Below are positions 19,330 through 27,222 of a DNA stretch of 64,000 nucleotides, piece after piece. The stretch covers positions 2,790,001 to 2,854,000 of the forward strand of contig CBDCDL010000002.1 of NCBI GenBank assembly GCA_965215345.1, in the 5' to 3' direction. Numbering within the stretch: position 1 is the first letter of the stretch; every line of letters begins with the position of its first letter. The position numbers were made by a program, and so were the translations under genes. The notes beneath the pieces are model-generated. The model had not been told where the DNA came from and searched no databases. It saw only the letters and a list, made by a program, of their open reading frames with translations. The stretch is from CATQHW01 sp965215345 (GTDB lineage Bacteria > Spirochaetota > Spirochaetia > SZUA-6 > Bin103).

Positions 19330-20538
19330 ATGCTGAGTAAGCCGACCATTCATAATCCCGATCGGTACATGGCGGATTTGCGCCAGATCCTCTCACAGGG
19401 CCGCAAGCGTATGGGACTCCTGATCGGAGCCGGCGCGCCGACGGCCATTCAGGGAGAGAACCACAAGCCACTCATTCCCGATGTCGCAGGTCTCACTGAC
19501 GCTGTACTGAGCGCCCTCGAAGATGAGGACAGAGCGGTGGTCGAGACTCTGATGAAGGAGATAGAGGCCACAGGTAGTCTCGTCAACATCGAGACGATAC
19601 TGACGCAGGTACGAAGGCTTGCTCAGGCGATCGGAGCAGCGTCGATTCACGGCTTGAACGCGCAATCATATAACGAACTGGCGAGTCGGATCTGTATCGA
19701 GATCGGCAAGAGTGTTCATGCATCGCTCCCGTCCGATCCCAACCCCTATACCGAAGTCGTATCCTGGATTTCCGGTACACAGCGGCTGCACCCCGTCGAG
19801 ATTTTCACGTCGAACTACGATCTGCTTGTCGAGGAGGCGTTCGAGCGAGCACGAGTCCCTTACTTCGATGGATTCAGCGGCTCACACAGACCATTCTTCG
19901 ACGCTGCCAGCGTATCGACCGACGAACTTCCGGCCCGTTGGTCGCGGGTGTGGAAGCTCCATGGTTCGCTCGGTTGGGCGGTCTCGGATGACATCGTGGT
20001 GAGAACCGGTGAGAGAAGCGCGACCGAGCTGATCTATCCCGACCATCTCAAGTACGATCACGTGACGAGGCTCCCGTATTCCGCACTGTTCGAGAGGCTT
20101 CGTCAGTTCTTGTTGGCGCCTGATACGCTTCTTCTCTGTACGGGTTTCTCCTTCCTCGACTCGCACATCTGCGCCGTACTGGATGAGGCGCTGGCCGCAA
20201 ACGCCCATACCGCGATCTATGCGTTTCAGTACGGTAAGCTCGACGAAGAGAAGGCGGTCCCCCGGATCGCGCGGGCTCGGCCGAACCTCAGCGTGTACGC
20301 TCGGGATCGGGCGATCATCAACGGCGTTGATGGGGTATGGCTACCCGGACACCCCCCGAACGAGGACTGGCAGGAGATCCGTCGCACGTTCTGGCGTACG
20401 CCGCCGAACGACGGTCAGGGCGAATTCCTGCTTGGCGATTTCGAGATGTTTGCAAAGTTCCTGGCGCTGACGCAGGCGCAACAACTTGCGTCTTCGATGC
20501 CGGACGAGGACGATCATGGCGATGAGCCGGATCCGTAG
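19330..20538 (+). CDS. SIR2-domain protein of a SIR2-HerA defence pair
   Basis: This 402-residue protein has a SIR2-type Rossmann fold: MGLLIGAGAPTAI (glycine-rich NAD loop, about residue 32), EIFTSNYDLLVEEAF (with the conserved N and D) and RVWKLHGSLGW (the catalytic His region). Defence SIR2 proteins degrade NAD+ on infection, and SIR2-HerA (also called Nezha) is a known anti-phage pair in which the two proteins form a large complex. Here HerA is encoded immediately downstream, overlapping by 23 bases. The start ATG 19330 lies inside the end of pglX, so the gene reads as part of the BREX operon. Its base composition is less GC-rich than brxC. ATG 19321 is an alternative start. Confidence 0.85.
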   Translation: MLSKPTIHNPDRYMADLRQILSQGRKRMGLLIGAGAPTAIQGENHKPLIPDVAGLTDAVLSALEDEDRAVVETLMKEIEATGSLVNIETILTQVRRLAQAIGAASIHGLNAQSYNELASRICIEIGKSVHASLPSDPNPYTEVVSWISGTQRLHPVEIFTSNYDLLVEEAFERARVPYFDGFSGSHRPFFDAASVSTDELPARWSRVWKLHGSLGWAVSDDIVVRTGERSATELIYPDHLKYDHVTRLPYSALFERLRQFLLAPDTLLLCTGFSFLDSHICAVLDEALAANAHTAIYAFQYGKLDEEKAVPRIARARPNLSVYARDRAIINGVDGVWLPGHPPNEDWQEIRRTFWRTPPNDGQGEFLLGDFEMFAKFLALTQAQQLASSMPDEDDHGDEPDP

Positions 20539-22426
20539 TAGCACGGTCCCTGAACAGCCAATGCTCAGCCGTGATCCGACATATCTCGGTGCGATTGCGG
20601 CGGTGACTGGAGCTGCGCTCAACGTTCATCTCACAAAGTCCGTGGCTTCGGGTCTGTCGATCATCAATGGGAAGACCTACAAGGTCGGGCAGGTGGGCAG
20701 CTTCGTTCGCGTTCCACAGGGATACCAGGATCTGTTTGGCGTCGTGTCCGAGGTAGGCGCGAGCGCCGCACCGGAGAACGTCGATCCAATGACTGACACG
20801 GGTCGTTGGATGAAGATTGAGTTGGTTGGTGAGATTGTCGGCGGAACGTTCGAGCGCGGTGTCAGCCAGTATCCGAACATCGGGGACGCCGTTCACTTGG
20901 CAGTTGAGGAACATCTGCGGAGGATATACGACGTGAGCGGCCAGGGACATGTGGCGATCGGGACGCTATCAAGTGCCGAGAGCATAGCGGCGAAGATCGC
21001 TCTCGACGAGTTGGTGACGCGTCACTCCGCCGTACTCGGATCCACGGGATCCGGTAAGTCCACTACCATCGCCAGCCTCCTTAGAGCCGTTACCATGGAC
21101 GTCGACGAGAGTGATCAGTATCCGAGCGCTCGCGTATTGCTGCTGGACGTCCATGGAGAGTATTCCGGGCATGACGAGTATGACGGACCGCTTTCGGACG
21201 TCTCACAGGTGTTCGGCGTTGAGCCGGAGTCCGGCGAGGAACGCCTGTATATTCCGTACTGGGCTTTGGATACGGGTGATCTCCTGGATTTTCTTACCGG
21301 TGGTGTAAAGGATAGCCACGAGACCGCATTTACGGACAAGATCTACGAGCTCAAAGCCGCGGCCCAGGAACAAAAACAATTTCCGGGTGTCGATCCGGCA
21401 TCGATCACCGTTGACACACCACTTCCGTTCAGTCTCAAGCGACTTTGGTATGATCTCATAGATTTCGAGCTCAAGACGTTCGAGGGAAAGGACCGCGATA
21501 AACCGACGCTACAGGATCCAGGAGACCCCGATACCCTGACGCCACCCACGTACAAGCCGCACGGCATCGGCTCTTCAGGCCCATTTCTCAATCAGAAGGC
21601 GCTTGGGATACAGCGGCATCTGCGCCTGATGCGTTCACGATTGCATGATCGACGCTACGATTTCCTGTTGCGCCCGGGACCGTGGGAGCCGAATCCTGAA
21701 GGTAGGCCGGAAAAGGATCTGGACGAACTTCTGCGCGGCTGGCTTGGTGGTGACAAGCCGATTACCATCCTTGATTTGTCCGGGGTTCCGAGCAACGTAC
21801 TCGAACGCCTTGTCGGATCCATATTGAAGATCGTCTACGAGGCGTTGTTCTGGAGCCGGGAGAAGGCAGAGGGTGGCATCGAACGTCCGCTGTTGATCGT
21901 CATGGAGGAAGCACACCGGTACGTTGCGGACCGATCGGAAGGTACAGCTTCAGCGATCGTTCAACGAATCGCGAAGGAGGGGCGGAAATATGGTGTCGGA
22001 GCGATGGTCGTCAGTCAGCGGCCTTCCGAAGTGAACGAGACTGTCTTGTCGCAGTGCGGTACGTTCTTCTCCCTGCGGCTGTCCAATCCGGACGACCGCG
22101 CTCGGGTGAGGGGAACGCTCCCGGATGGGCTTGTCGGGCTGCTCGACGTGCTACCGATTCTCCGCACTGGGGAGGCGATCGTTACGGGCGAGGCCGCAAA
22201 GCTGCCGATGCGCTGTCGTGTCACGCTTCCGGCCTTGGAACATCGGCCTCGCAGCGGTGATCCGGAGGTCAGCAGGAAATGGCGGCTGCCGCGGCGAGCG
22301 GAGGGATATGATCGAGCGGTGGCCTCGTGGCGATCGCAAAGCCCGACGCGGGTTACGGAGGACTTGAACATACAGCGAGTTCCGGTCGAGGACAGGCCGC
22401 AGGGAGAAGGAGAAGAACGTGGATAA
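20516..22426 (+). CDS. herA: HerA-type ATPase of the SIR2-HerA defence pair
   Basis: This 636-residue ATPase of the HerA/FtsK superfamily has an N-terminal HAS-barrel region (about residues 20-110) and Walker A GSTGSGKSTT near residue 177. RVLLLDVHGEYSGHD follows, then a Walker B, LLIVMEEAHRYV, and the HerA-specific GAMVVSQRPSEV and CGTFFSLRLSNPDD. In SIR2-HerA defence the hexameric ATPase scaffolds and triggers the SIR2 NADase or nuclease activity. GAGGA eight bases before ATG 20516 supports this start. The P-loop is canonical, unlike the two other HerA proteins of this window. The gene overlaps both neighbours, the last overlap being eight bases with the KTSC gene. Confidence 0.88.
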   Translation: MAMSRIRSSTVPEQPMLSRDPTYLGAIAAVTGAALNVHLTKSVASGLSIINGKTYKVGQVGSFVRVPQGYQDLFGVVSEVGASAAPENVDPMTDTGRWMKIELVGEIVGGTFERGVSQYPNIGDAVHLAVEEHLRRIYDVSGQGHVAIGTLSSAESIAAKIALDELVTRHSAVLGSTGSGKSTTIASLLRAVTMDVDESDQYPSARVLLLDVHGEYSGHDEYDGPLSDVSQVFGVEPESGEERLYIPYWALDTGDLLDFLTGGVKDSHETAFTDKIYELKAAAQEQKQFPGVDPASITVDTPLPFSLKRLWYDLIDFELKTFEGKDRDKPTLQDPGDPDTLTPPTYKPHGIGSSGPFLNQKALGIQRHLRLMRSRLHDRRYDFLLRPGPWEPNPEGRPEKDLDELLRGWLGGDKPITILDLSGVPSNVLERLVGSILKIVYEALFWSREKAEGGIERPLLIVMEEAHRYVADRSEGTASAIVQRIAKEGRKYGVGAMVVSQRPSEVNETVLSQCGTFFSLRLSNPDDRARVRGTLPDGLVGLLDVLPILRTGEAIVTGEAAKLPMRCRVTLPALEHRPRSGDPEVSRKWRLPRRAEGYDRAVASWRSQSPTRVTEDLNIQRVPVEDRPQGEGEERG

Positions 22427-22631
22427 GCAGCACGTGTCGTCGTCGACGGTGACATCGATAGGTTACGATGCCCGTACGCAGACCCTGGAGATCGAGTTCG
22501 GGAGCGGTCGTGTATACCAGTACTACGGGGTGCCCGATCAATTGCACACGGAGATCATGCAGGCGCCGTCGAAGGGCCAGTTCTTCAATACGTACATCAG
22601 GAATGCTTACGGGTTCTCGCGCGTCGCTTGA
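22419..22631 (+). CDS. KTSC-domain protein
   Basis: This 70-residue protein is essentially one KTSC domain: VSSSTVTSIGYDARTQTLEI, then FGSGRVYQYYGVP, then SKGQFFNTYIRNAYGFSRV. The family is named after the C-terminal tail of some lysyl-tRNA synthetases, and its function is unclear. A strong GGAGAAGGAGAA stretch precedes the GTG start at 22419, which lies within the end of herA, so translation is probably coupled. It may be a helper of the SIR2-HerA pair or independent cargo. Confidence 0.8.
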   Translation: MDKQHVSSSTVTSIGYDARTQTLEIEFGSGRVYQYYGVPDQLHTEIMQAPSKGQFFNTYIRNAYGFSRVA

Positions 22632-22684
22632 GCGCCACTGGAGCAGACGGGATGACTGGGCACCGTTCGCGGTACTCTGCACAG

Positions 22685-22990
22685 AGCGAGGAAAGCTGCC
22701 GCGTGATGGAGGAGACCGCGTGGCGTCCGCACATCGCTCTACCGGCAGTCGGTCCGGAGCCGGCACCTGTTCGATAGCACGAAGGAGCTGCTCGATGGGG
22801 TCCGCTTCGGCGAGAGCACGTTTCTCGAACTCGAGGAAGTACGTTTCGCCGGTGACCGCGTTCCGGTCCCGACACAGATACGCTCCCTGATGAGTTGGCG
22901 GCATTCGCAAACAGCCGCGGCGGTGTGTTCGTGTTCGATGACTGCACGCGTGATGTCGTCGGCATCCCGGCTGGCTCGGGCGAAGCCCTC
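22685..22990 (+). pseudogene. Decayed direct copy of the AlbA_2 gene start and its upstream region
   Basis: Bases 22770-22985 read FDSTKELLDGVRFGESTFLE and EEVRFAGDRV before losing frame. They match the functional gene at 24017 (FDSTRELLDKIRLGESTFLE) with similarity that continues upstream (GCGAGGAAAGCTGCCGCGTGATGGAG against GCGAGGAAATCTGCCGGGTGATGGAG near 23938). The start codon position has changed from ATG to CTG and the frame is broken after about 35 codons. This is one arm of a direct repeat of about 300 bases whose other arm is about 23930-24235. The toxin-antitoxin pair lies between the arms. Confidence 0.75.
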
Positions 22991-22993
22991 TAA

Positions 22994-23110
22994 CCGTGGT
23001 TCTGGCGCGACGGCGAGCTCGCAGGCGACCGTGTGAACGACCTTCACCTGACCGCGCGGGAGAAACAGGGCGCCAGAGAGCACGTCGGTGACGTCGCAAG
23101 GAATCGTTGA
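22994..23110 (+). pseudogene. Second scrap of a pglX 3' end
   Basis: This 38-codon frame reads PWFWRDGELAGDRVNDLHL then TAREKQGAREH before a TGA at 23108-23110. It matches the end of the local pglX (PWFWQDGAFTGDRVNDVHL, about 19170-19235) but differs in sequence, so it is not a fresh copy of it. PglX proteins end with this 'GDR-ND-HL' segment. The scrap suggests that another BREX pglX once occupied this position, or that this cargo was carried in with flanking BREX DNA. Confidence 0.65.
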
Positions 23111-23414
23111 GCGCGTCAGACGCGCCGCGGCGCGAGGTGTGCTGTTCCTGCCGCACGCCGTTCGGCAGATGGCGAGGCCGGAGCGAATGATTGCACCAAG
23201 CGAGATTCGTATGGTGATCGAGCGAGGAGAGCTCGTCGAAGACTATCCGGAGGACGCGCGCGGCCATAGTTGTCTGCTTCACGGCAGAGGAACCGGCAGC
23301 CGCAGCGTCCACGTGGTCTGCTCACCCAAGGCTGACTATCTTGCCATCATCACGGCGTATCTTCCTTCATCCGAAATGTGGGTGCAAGACGCCCGTACGA
23401 GGAGAAACCCATGA
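23088..23414 (+). CDS. DUF4258 family protein (MqsR/RelE-like toxin)
   Basis: This 108-residue protein has a DUF4258-type fold: LPHAVRQMARPERMIAPSEI, VIERGELVEDYPEDARGHS, CLLHGRG, then VHVVCSPKADYLAIITAYLP and a C-terminal W. Such proteins are mRNA-interferase-like toxins usually paired with a zinc-finger antitoxin of the YgiT/MqsA type, which is exactly the next gene. The start is GTG 23088; its N-terminus overlaps the pglX scrap. The stop overlaps the antitoxin ATG by four bases (ATGA). Function is inferred from family and pairing. Confidence 0.8.
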   Translation: MTSQGIVERVRRAAARGVLFLPHAVRQMARPERMIAPSEIRMVIERGELVEDYPEDARGHSCLLHGRGTGSRSVHVVCSPKADYLAIITAYLPSSEMWVQDARTRRNP

Positions 23415-23674
23415 AGTGTATGCACTGTCAAGGGGCCATGCATCGCTCGGCGGCTCCGTTCAGCATCGATCGGAAGGGGTATCACGTGACGTTCGAAGCC
23501 GTCCCCGCCTGGATCTGCCGCCAGTGCGGTGAGCCGTACTTCGAGGAGCGTGAGGTTGACGCCATCCAGGGGGCGATCCGGGATCTCGATGGAAGGACTC
23601 GAACGTTTGTGGCGAACGTTGCGTCGCTTCGGTCTCCACACCACGGCCGGGCTTCGGGCGCGCCGGACCGGTAG
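23411..23674 (+). CDS. YgiT/MqsA-type zinc-finger antitoxin
   Basis: This 87-residue protein has two CxxC pairs, CMHCQG near the start and ICRQCGEPYFEE around residue 40. They form the zinc-binding N-domain of MqsA/YgiT antitoxins. The following helix, EVDAIQGAIRDLDGR, would contact the toxin. No helix-turn-helix domain follows, so autoregulation may be weak or absent. Four-base overlap with the DUF4258 toxin gene supports coupled expression. ATG 23411 is preceded by GGAG. Confidence 0.83.
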   Translation: MKCMHCQGAMHRSAAPFSIDRKGYHVTFEAVPAWICRQCGEPYFEEREVDAIQGAIRDLDGRTRTFVANVASLRSPHHGRASGAPDR

Positions 23675-23730
23675 CCGATCTTGCGATGATTGCCGCGAAC
23701 CAACCGGCAGGACCTGCACTGCGAGGGACG

Positions 23731-24027
23731 ATGGAGGACCGGAAGACGTACGACGATGACTGGCGCACACGATTGGCCGTATCCCGGCGTGCGGTGGTGG
23801 AAATTCGATCTGCACACCCATACGCCGGCAACCTGAATCTGGTTGTGAACGGCGACGCCGAGATGGTGCACGTACTCGACTTTCTTGGGCAATGTTACGT
23901 CAAGCAGAAGGGGTCGCTCCAGAAGGATGCCATGCGCGAGGAAATCTGCCGGGTGATGGAGGGTGGACGCGAGGCGTTCGAACGCCGGTATCGGCGGCTG
24001 GGGTCGGAGCCGACGCATGTTCGATAG
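23731..24027 (+). CDS. Hypothetical protein, 98 residues
   Basis: I do not recognise this protein. It is mixed alpha/beta, with WRTRLAVSRRAVVEIRSAHP, a strand-rich LNLVVNGDAEMVHVLDFLG, and a charged helical tail, CRVMEGGREAFERRYRRLG. ATG 23731 is chosen over 23686 because GGGACG sits just upstream. The end overlaps the start of the AlbA_2 gene by 11 bases, and its 3' part belongs to the direct repeat whose other copy is near 22685. It may be co-expressed with the AlbA_2 protein. Confidence 0.5.
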   Translation: MEDRKTYDDDWRTRLAVSRRAVVEIRSAHPYAGNLNLVVNGDAEMVHVLDFLGQCYVKQKGSLQKDAMREEICRVMEGGREAFERRYRRLGSEPTHVR

Positions 24028-24859
24028 CACTAGGGAACTGCTCGACAAGATTCGCCTGGGCGAAAGCACGTTTCTGGAGGTGAAGGAAGTCCGTTTCGCG
24101 GGTGACCGCGTCTCCGGGCCGCACCGCGACTCCCTTGCCGACGAGCTTGCGGCGTTCGCGAACAGCCGGGGCGGGGTGTTCGTGTTCGGCGTCGACGACA
24201 GCACGCGCGAGATGGTCGGTATCCCGGTCGAACGCCTCGACACCGTCGTCGACTTCATCAAGGAAGTGTGCGCGACGTCGATCGATCCGCCGATCGAGGA
24301 CTACGTCCTGGACCGGCTGCGGCTGCCGACGGACACCGGGGAAGATGTGGCAGTGATCAAGGTCGAGATTCCCCGGAGCCTGTTCGTCCACCGCAGCCCC
24401 GGCGGATTCCTGCACCGCGTGGCGGATTCCAAGCGGTCCATGTCCACCGAGTACCTCGCGCGGATGTTCCAGCAGCGCAGCCAGACCAGGTTGATCCGGT
24501 TCGACGAGCAGATTGTGGAAGGTGCGAGCATCGAGAACCTGACGCCCGATCTGTGGGAGCGGTTTCGGACCCCACGCTCCGGTGATGATCGGGACACGTT
24601 TCTCCGCAAGCTGGGTTTCGCGGGCTCGGCGGAAGAGGGAACACTGCGGCCGACGGTCGCCGGCGTGCTGATGGGGAGCGAGGATCCCCGCCGCTGGCTT
24701 CCCAACGCCTACGTGCAAGCGGTCGCCTACCGGGGTGACGAGATCCTGGACAACAGCCTGCGCTTGTCCGGGACGGAGCCGCAGTATCGGCTGATCGACG
24801 ACGCCGAACTGCATCTGACGATCTACGCGGCGACTCCCGAGCGGGCAGGTTCTCCGTGA
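24017..24859 (+). CDS. AlbA_2 (Schlafen-like) domain protein, shortened
   Basis: The N-terminal half is a clear AlbA_2 or Schlafen-type domain: ESTFLEVKEVRF, LADELAAFANSRGGVFVFGV and IVGIP-type segments, with FLHRVADSKRSMSTEYLARMF following. Full-length relatives (such as the one at 47080 in this window) continue with a GHKL-type ATPase segment containing 'EAL-E-VVNA--HRDY'. Here the protein stops at 280 residues, right at the pglZ start, before that part. It therefore looks truncated by the junction with pglZ, unless the short form is functional. AlbA_2 proteins are common defence-island members and may bind or cut nucleic acid. ATG 24017 overlaps the upstream gene. Confidence 0.72.
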   Translation: MFDSTRELLDKIRLGESTFLEVKEVRFAGDRVSGPHRDSLADELAAFANSRGGVFVFGVDDSTREMVGIPVERLDTVVDFIKEVCATSIDPPIEDYVLDRLRLPTDTGEDVAVIKVEIPRSLFVHRSPGGFLHRVADSKRSMSTEYLARMFQQRSQTRLIRFDEQIVEGASIENLTPDLWERFRTPRSGDDRDTFLRKLGFAGSAEEGTLRPTVAGVLMGSEDPRRWLPNAYVQAVAYRGDEILDNSLRLSGTEPQYRLIDDAELHLTIYAATPERAGSP

Positions 24860-27222
24860 TGGCTCCTGATCTCGCGTCCCCCTCGACGGACGATCGATCG
24901 GCGGTCACCGTGATCGAGGCGTTGGCGGCATCCCTTGCGGGCGCGGCGCGGCACAACCCGAACGATACGGATCCTCCGGCTGCCGTTCTCTGGAGCGATC
25001 CGAACGCGATCTGGCAACCGGTCATTCCACACCTCCTCCGCCTCATGCCGCAACTGCTGGTGCTCGGCGACTTCGATCCCGACCTTCGTACCGGGCCGGC
25101 AATCTGGCTTCGTTGCATGATCGAACGAACCCTGGAGCATCCCCGTATTCCCGACGATGCGACGCCGACCATCTACCTTCCCGCCGTAAGCCGGCAGGTG
25201 CTCGGCGCGGCGGACACCTGTCCGGACCACCTGAAACCGCTGGTCGAACTCCAGTTTCGTGGCGTCTGCTGGACGCAGAAGAGCGGACGGGACTGGACGG
25301 TCGAGGCGTTTCTGGTTTCCAGAGATGGCGGTCTGGGACTGGATGTCGCTCGCGACGGGGACACGCGCCGGTCGATGCTGCGCGCGCTGACGGAGTTGGC
25401 GACGACACCGGTGCGCGCGCTGACGGGTCGGCGCATCGAAGCCGAGGACTTCGACCGGCTGTTTTCCTCCGACCCGGACCGGGACCTCCTGGTATGGCTG
25501 AACGATGCTGCGGGCGTGAAGGACGAGTGGGAGCCTGCACGCTGGAGTGCGTTCCGGTCGCGGTGCAGGGCCGATCTCGGTTTCGATCCGGAGAAGGACG
25601 GGGAGCTCGCCGCGGCGGAGCGGCTCGGCCGCCGCGAAGGGACATGGACGTCGATCTGGGACCGCTTCGCAGAGTCGCCTGCGCTGTACCGGGGCATCCC
25701 GGAGTTGCTGCGCCGCGTGAAGCCGGATGAGCTGTTCGTGGAACGCTCTTCCTGGCCCCAGGACAACGCAGCGGACGAAGACGAGTTGCGGACGGCTCTG
25801 CTCGAGCTTGCGGGCCAAGCGCCTCCGGCTGCGCGTGCGAGGGTCATCGAACTGGAGCACCGGCACGCGGAGCGACGAAACTGGGTGTGGGCGAAGCTCG
25901 GCGCGGCGCCGCTGGCGCATGCCGTCGCTCACCTGGCGGTGATCGCGGAAGGAGCGTCGACGCAACTCGGTGGGAGGAGCGCGGCGGAGATGGCGCGGTC
26001 GTACGCGGACGGCGCCTGGGAGATCGATGCCGCGGCGCTGTCGAGCATCGCCGCCGTGCAAACGGCGACCGACACGCGGGCAGTGAGCCGTGCCCTGGAT
26101 GCGGTGTACCGGCCCTGGTTGGAAGCGGCGGCCTTTCGTCTGCAGTCGCTGGAGGGATCCGAGCCGGGCGCCATCCGCGACGCCGAGGCGACGTATGAAA
26201 CGAAGGTCGAGTCGGGAACCGTGATGCTGTTCGCGGATGGTCTCCGCTTCGATCTTGCCCAGCGCCTGATCGAACGGTTGCGGGCGCGCGGGTTGTCGGC
26301 GACGTGTGCCGCTCGGTGGTCGGGACTCCCCACGGTCACCGCAACGGCGAAGCCGGCTGTTTCGCCGGTGCGGGCCGGGATCACCGGCGTCTCGCCGGGC
26401 GACGACTTCCGGCCCGTGACGGCGGCCGACCTGCGCCCGCTGACTCCCGACCGATTCCGCAGGCTTCTGGCCGACGCCGGCTTTGCGTACCTCGGCGCGA
26501 CGGATGACGGAGACCCGGCCGGGCGCGCGTGGACCGAGAGCGGACAGATCGACCGCCTCGGTCACTCGTTGAAGGGTGCCCTGGCCGGCGGGATCGACCG
26601 TCAGATCGACTCGCTCGTGGAACGGGTCGAATCGCTCTGCGCCGCCGGCTGGCGTGAGGTGCGGGTGGTAACCGATCACGGCTGGCTGTGGCTCCCCGGC
26701 GGACTGCCGAAGGTGGAGCTTCCCACGTACCTCACCAGGAGCCGCTGGGCGCGCTGCGCTGCGATCGCCGGCGAATCCGCCGTACGAACGCCGGTCGTCA
26801 ATTGGCATTGGAACGTCCAGGCGCCGGTCGCGGTCGCACCCGGCATCGCCTGCTTCGGGGCCGGCCACGAGTACGCCCACGGAGGGGTCAGCCTGCAGGA
26901 GAGCCTGATCCCGAGCGTTCGGGTCACTGCCGGCACGCGTGCCGCCGCGGCGCAGGCGAAGATCACGGACGTCGCCTGGGTCGGACTGCGCTGCCGCATA
27001 CGGGTCGATGGCGCGACGGGCCGGCTACGCGTCGACCTGCGTCAGCGAGTAGGCGACCCGGCGAGCAGCATCGGCACATCACGGCCGGTCGACGATGCCG
27101 GAGCGGCCAGCCTGCTGGTGGCTGACGACGACCTCGAAGGTGCATCGGCGGTCGTCGTCGTACTGGACGTCGAGGACCGGGTCATCGCCAAGCAATCGAC
27201 GATCATCGGGGGTGAGGAGTGA
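24859..27222 (+). CDS. pglZ: BREX phosphatase-fold protein PglZ
   Basis: PglZ is a core BREX protein of the alkaline-phosphatase superfamily; some characterised members have nuclease activity. This 787-residue protein fits the type I form. Metal-site motifs include TVMLFADGLRFDLAQRL (about residue 455), VVTDHGWLWLPGG (about 605) and YAHGGVSLQESLIPSV (about 675). The N-terminus has VLWSDPNAIWQPVI. ATG 24859 overlaps the AlbA_2 stop (TGATG), and GTG 24856 is an alternative. The stop overlaps the brxL start by four bases. It appears intact, but its normal partner PglX is not. Confidence 0.9.
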   Translation: MAPDLASPSTDDRSAVTVIEALAASLAGAARHNPNDTDPPAAVLWSDPNAIWQPVIPHLLRLMPQLLVLGDFDPDLRTGPAIWLRCMIERTLEHPRIPDDATPTIYLPAVSRQVLGAADTCPDHLKPLVELQFRGVCWTQKSGRDWTVEAFLVSRDGGLGLDVARDGDTRRSMLRALTELATTPVRALTGRRIEAEDFDRLFSSDPDRDLLVWLNDAAGVKDEWEPARWSAFRSRCRADLGFDPEKDGELAAAERLGRREGTWTSIWDRFAESPALYRGIPELLRRVKPDELFVERSSWPQDNAADEDELRTALLELAGQAPPAARARVIELEHRHAERRNWVWAKLGAAPLAHAVAHLAVIAEGASTQLGGRSAAEMARSYADGAWEIDAAALSSIAAVQTATDTRAVSRALDAVYRPWLEAAAFRLQSLEGSEPGAIRDAEATYETKVESGTVMLFADGLRFDLAQRLIERLRARGLSATCAARWSGLPTVTATAKPAVSPVRAGITGVSPGDDFRPVTAADLRPLTPDRFRRLLADAGFAYLGATDDGDPAGRAWTESGQIDRLGHSLKGALAGGIDRQIDSLVERVESLCAAGWREVRVVTDHGWLWLPGGLPKVELPTYLTRSRWARCAAIAGESAVRTPVVNWHWNVQAPVAVAPGIACFGAGHEYAHGGVSLQESLIPSVRVTAGTRAAAAQAKITDVAWVGLRCRIRVDGATGRLRVDLRQRVGDPASSIGTSRPVDDAGAASLLVADDDLEGASAVVVVLDVEDRVIAKQSTIIGGEE

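Larger units (their letters stand above)
9133..19340 (+). pseudogene. pglX: BREX adenine methyltransferase PglX, broken by two insertions and a frameshift
   Basis: PglX (BrxX) methylates adenine in host DNA and marks self in BREX. The coding parts are 9133-10683, then (after one extra C in the run 10682-10685) 10685-11199, 15943-16171 and 17970-19340. Joined, they give 3666 bases, exactly 1222 codons with the stop, the normal size for PglX. Motif I is DPCCGSGHF (from residue 307) and motif IV is NVPY (512-515). The C-terminal part has RGQRVFGRSGVAVNKM, HIWDGRRRDGFHALVNYH, SYLGNWI, MNIRPFM and ILRAKPNVHW, all expected of PglX. The first gap is the integrase-type IS with its IS66 passenger; the second is the IS1380-type element. 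As it stands no full enzyme can be made, so BREX is probably inactive here unless another pglX exists. Confidence 0.93.
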
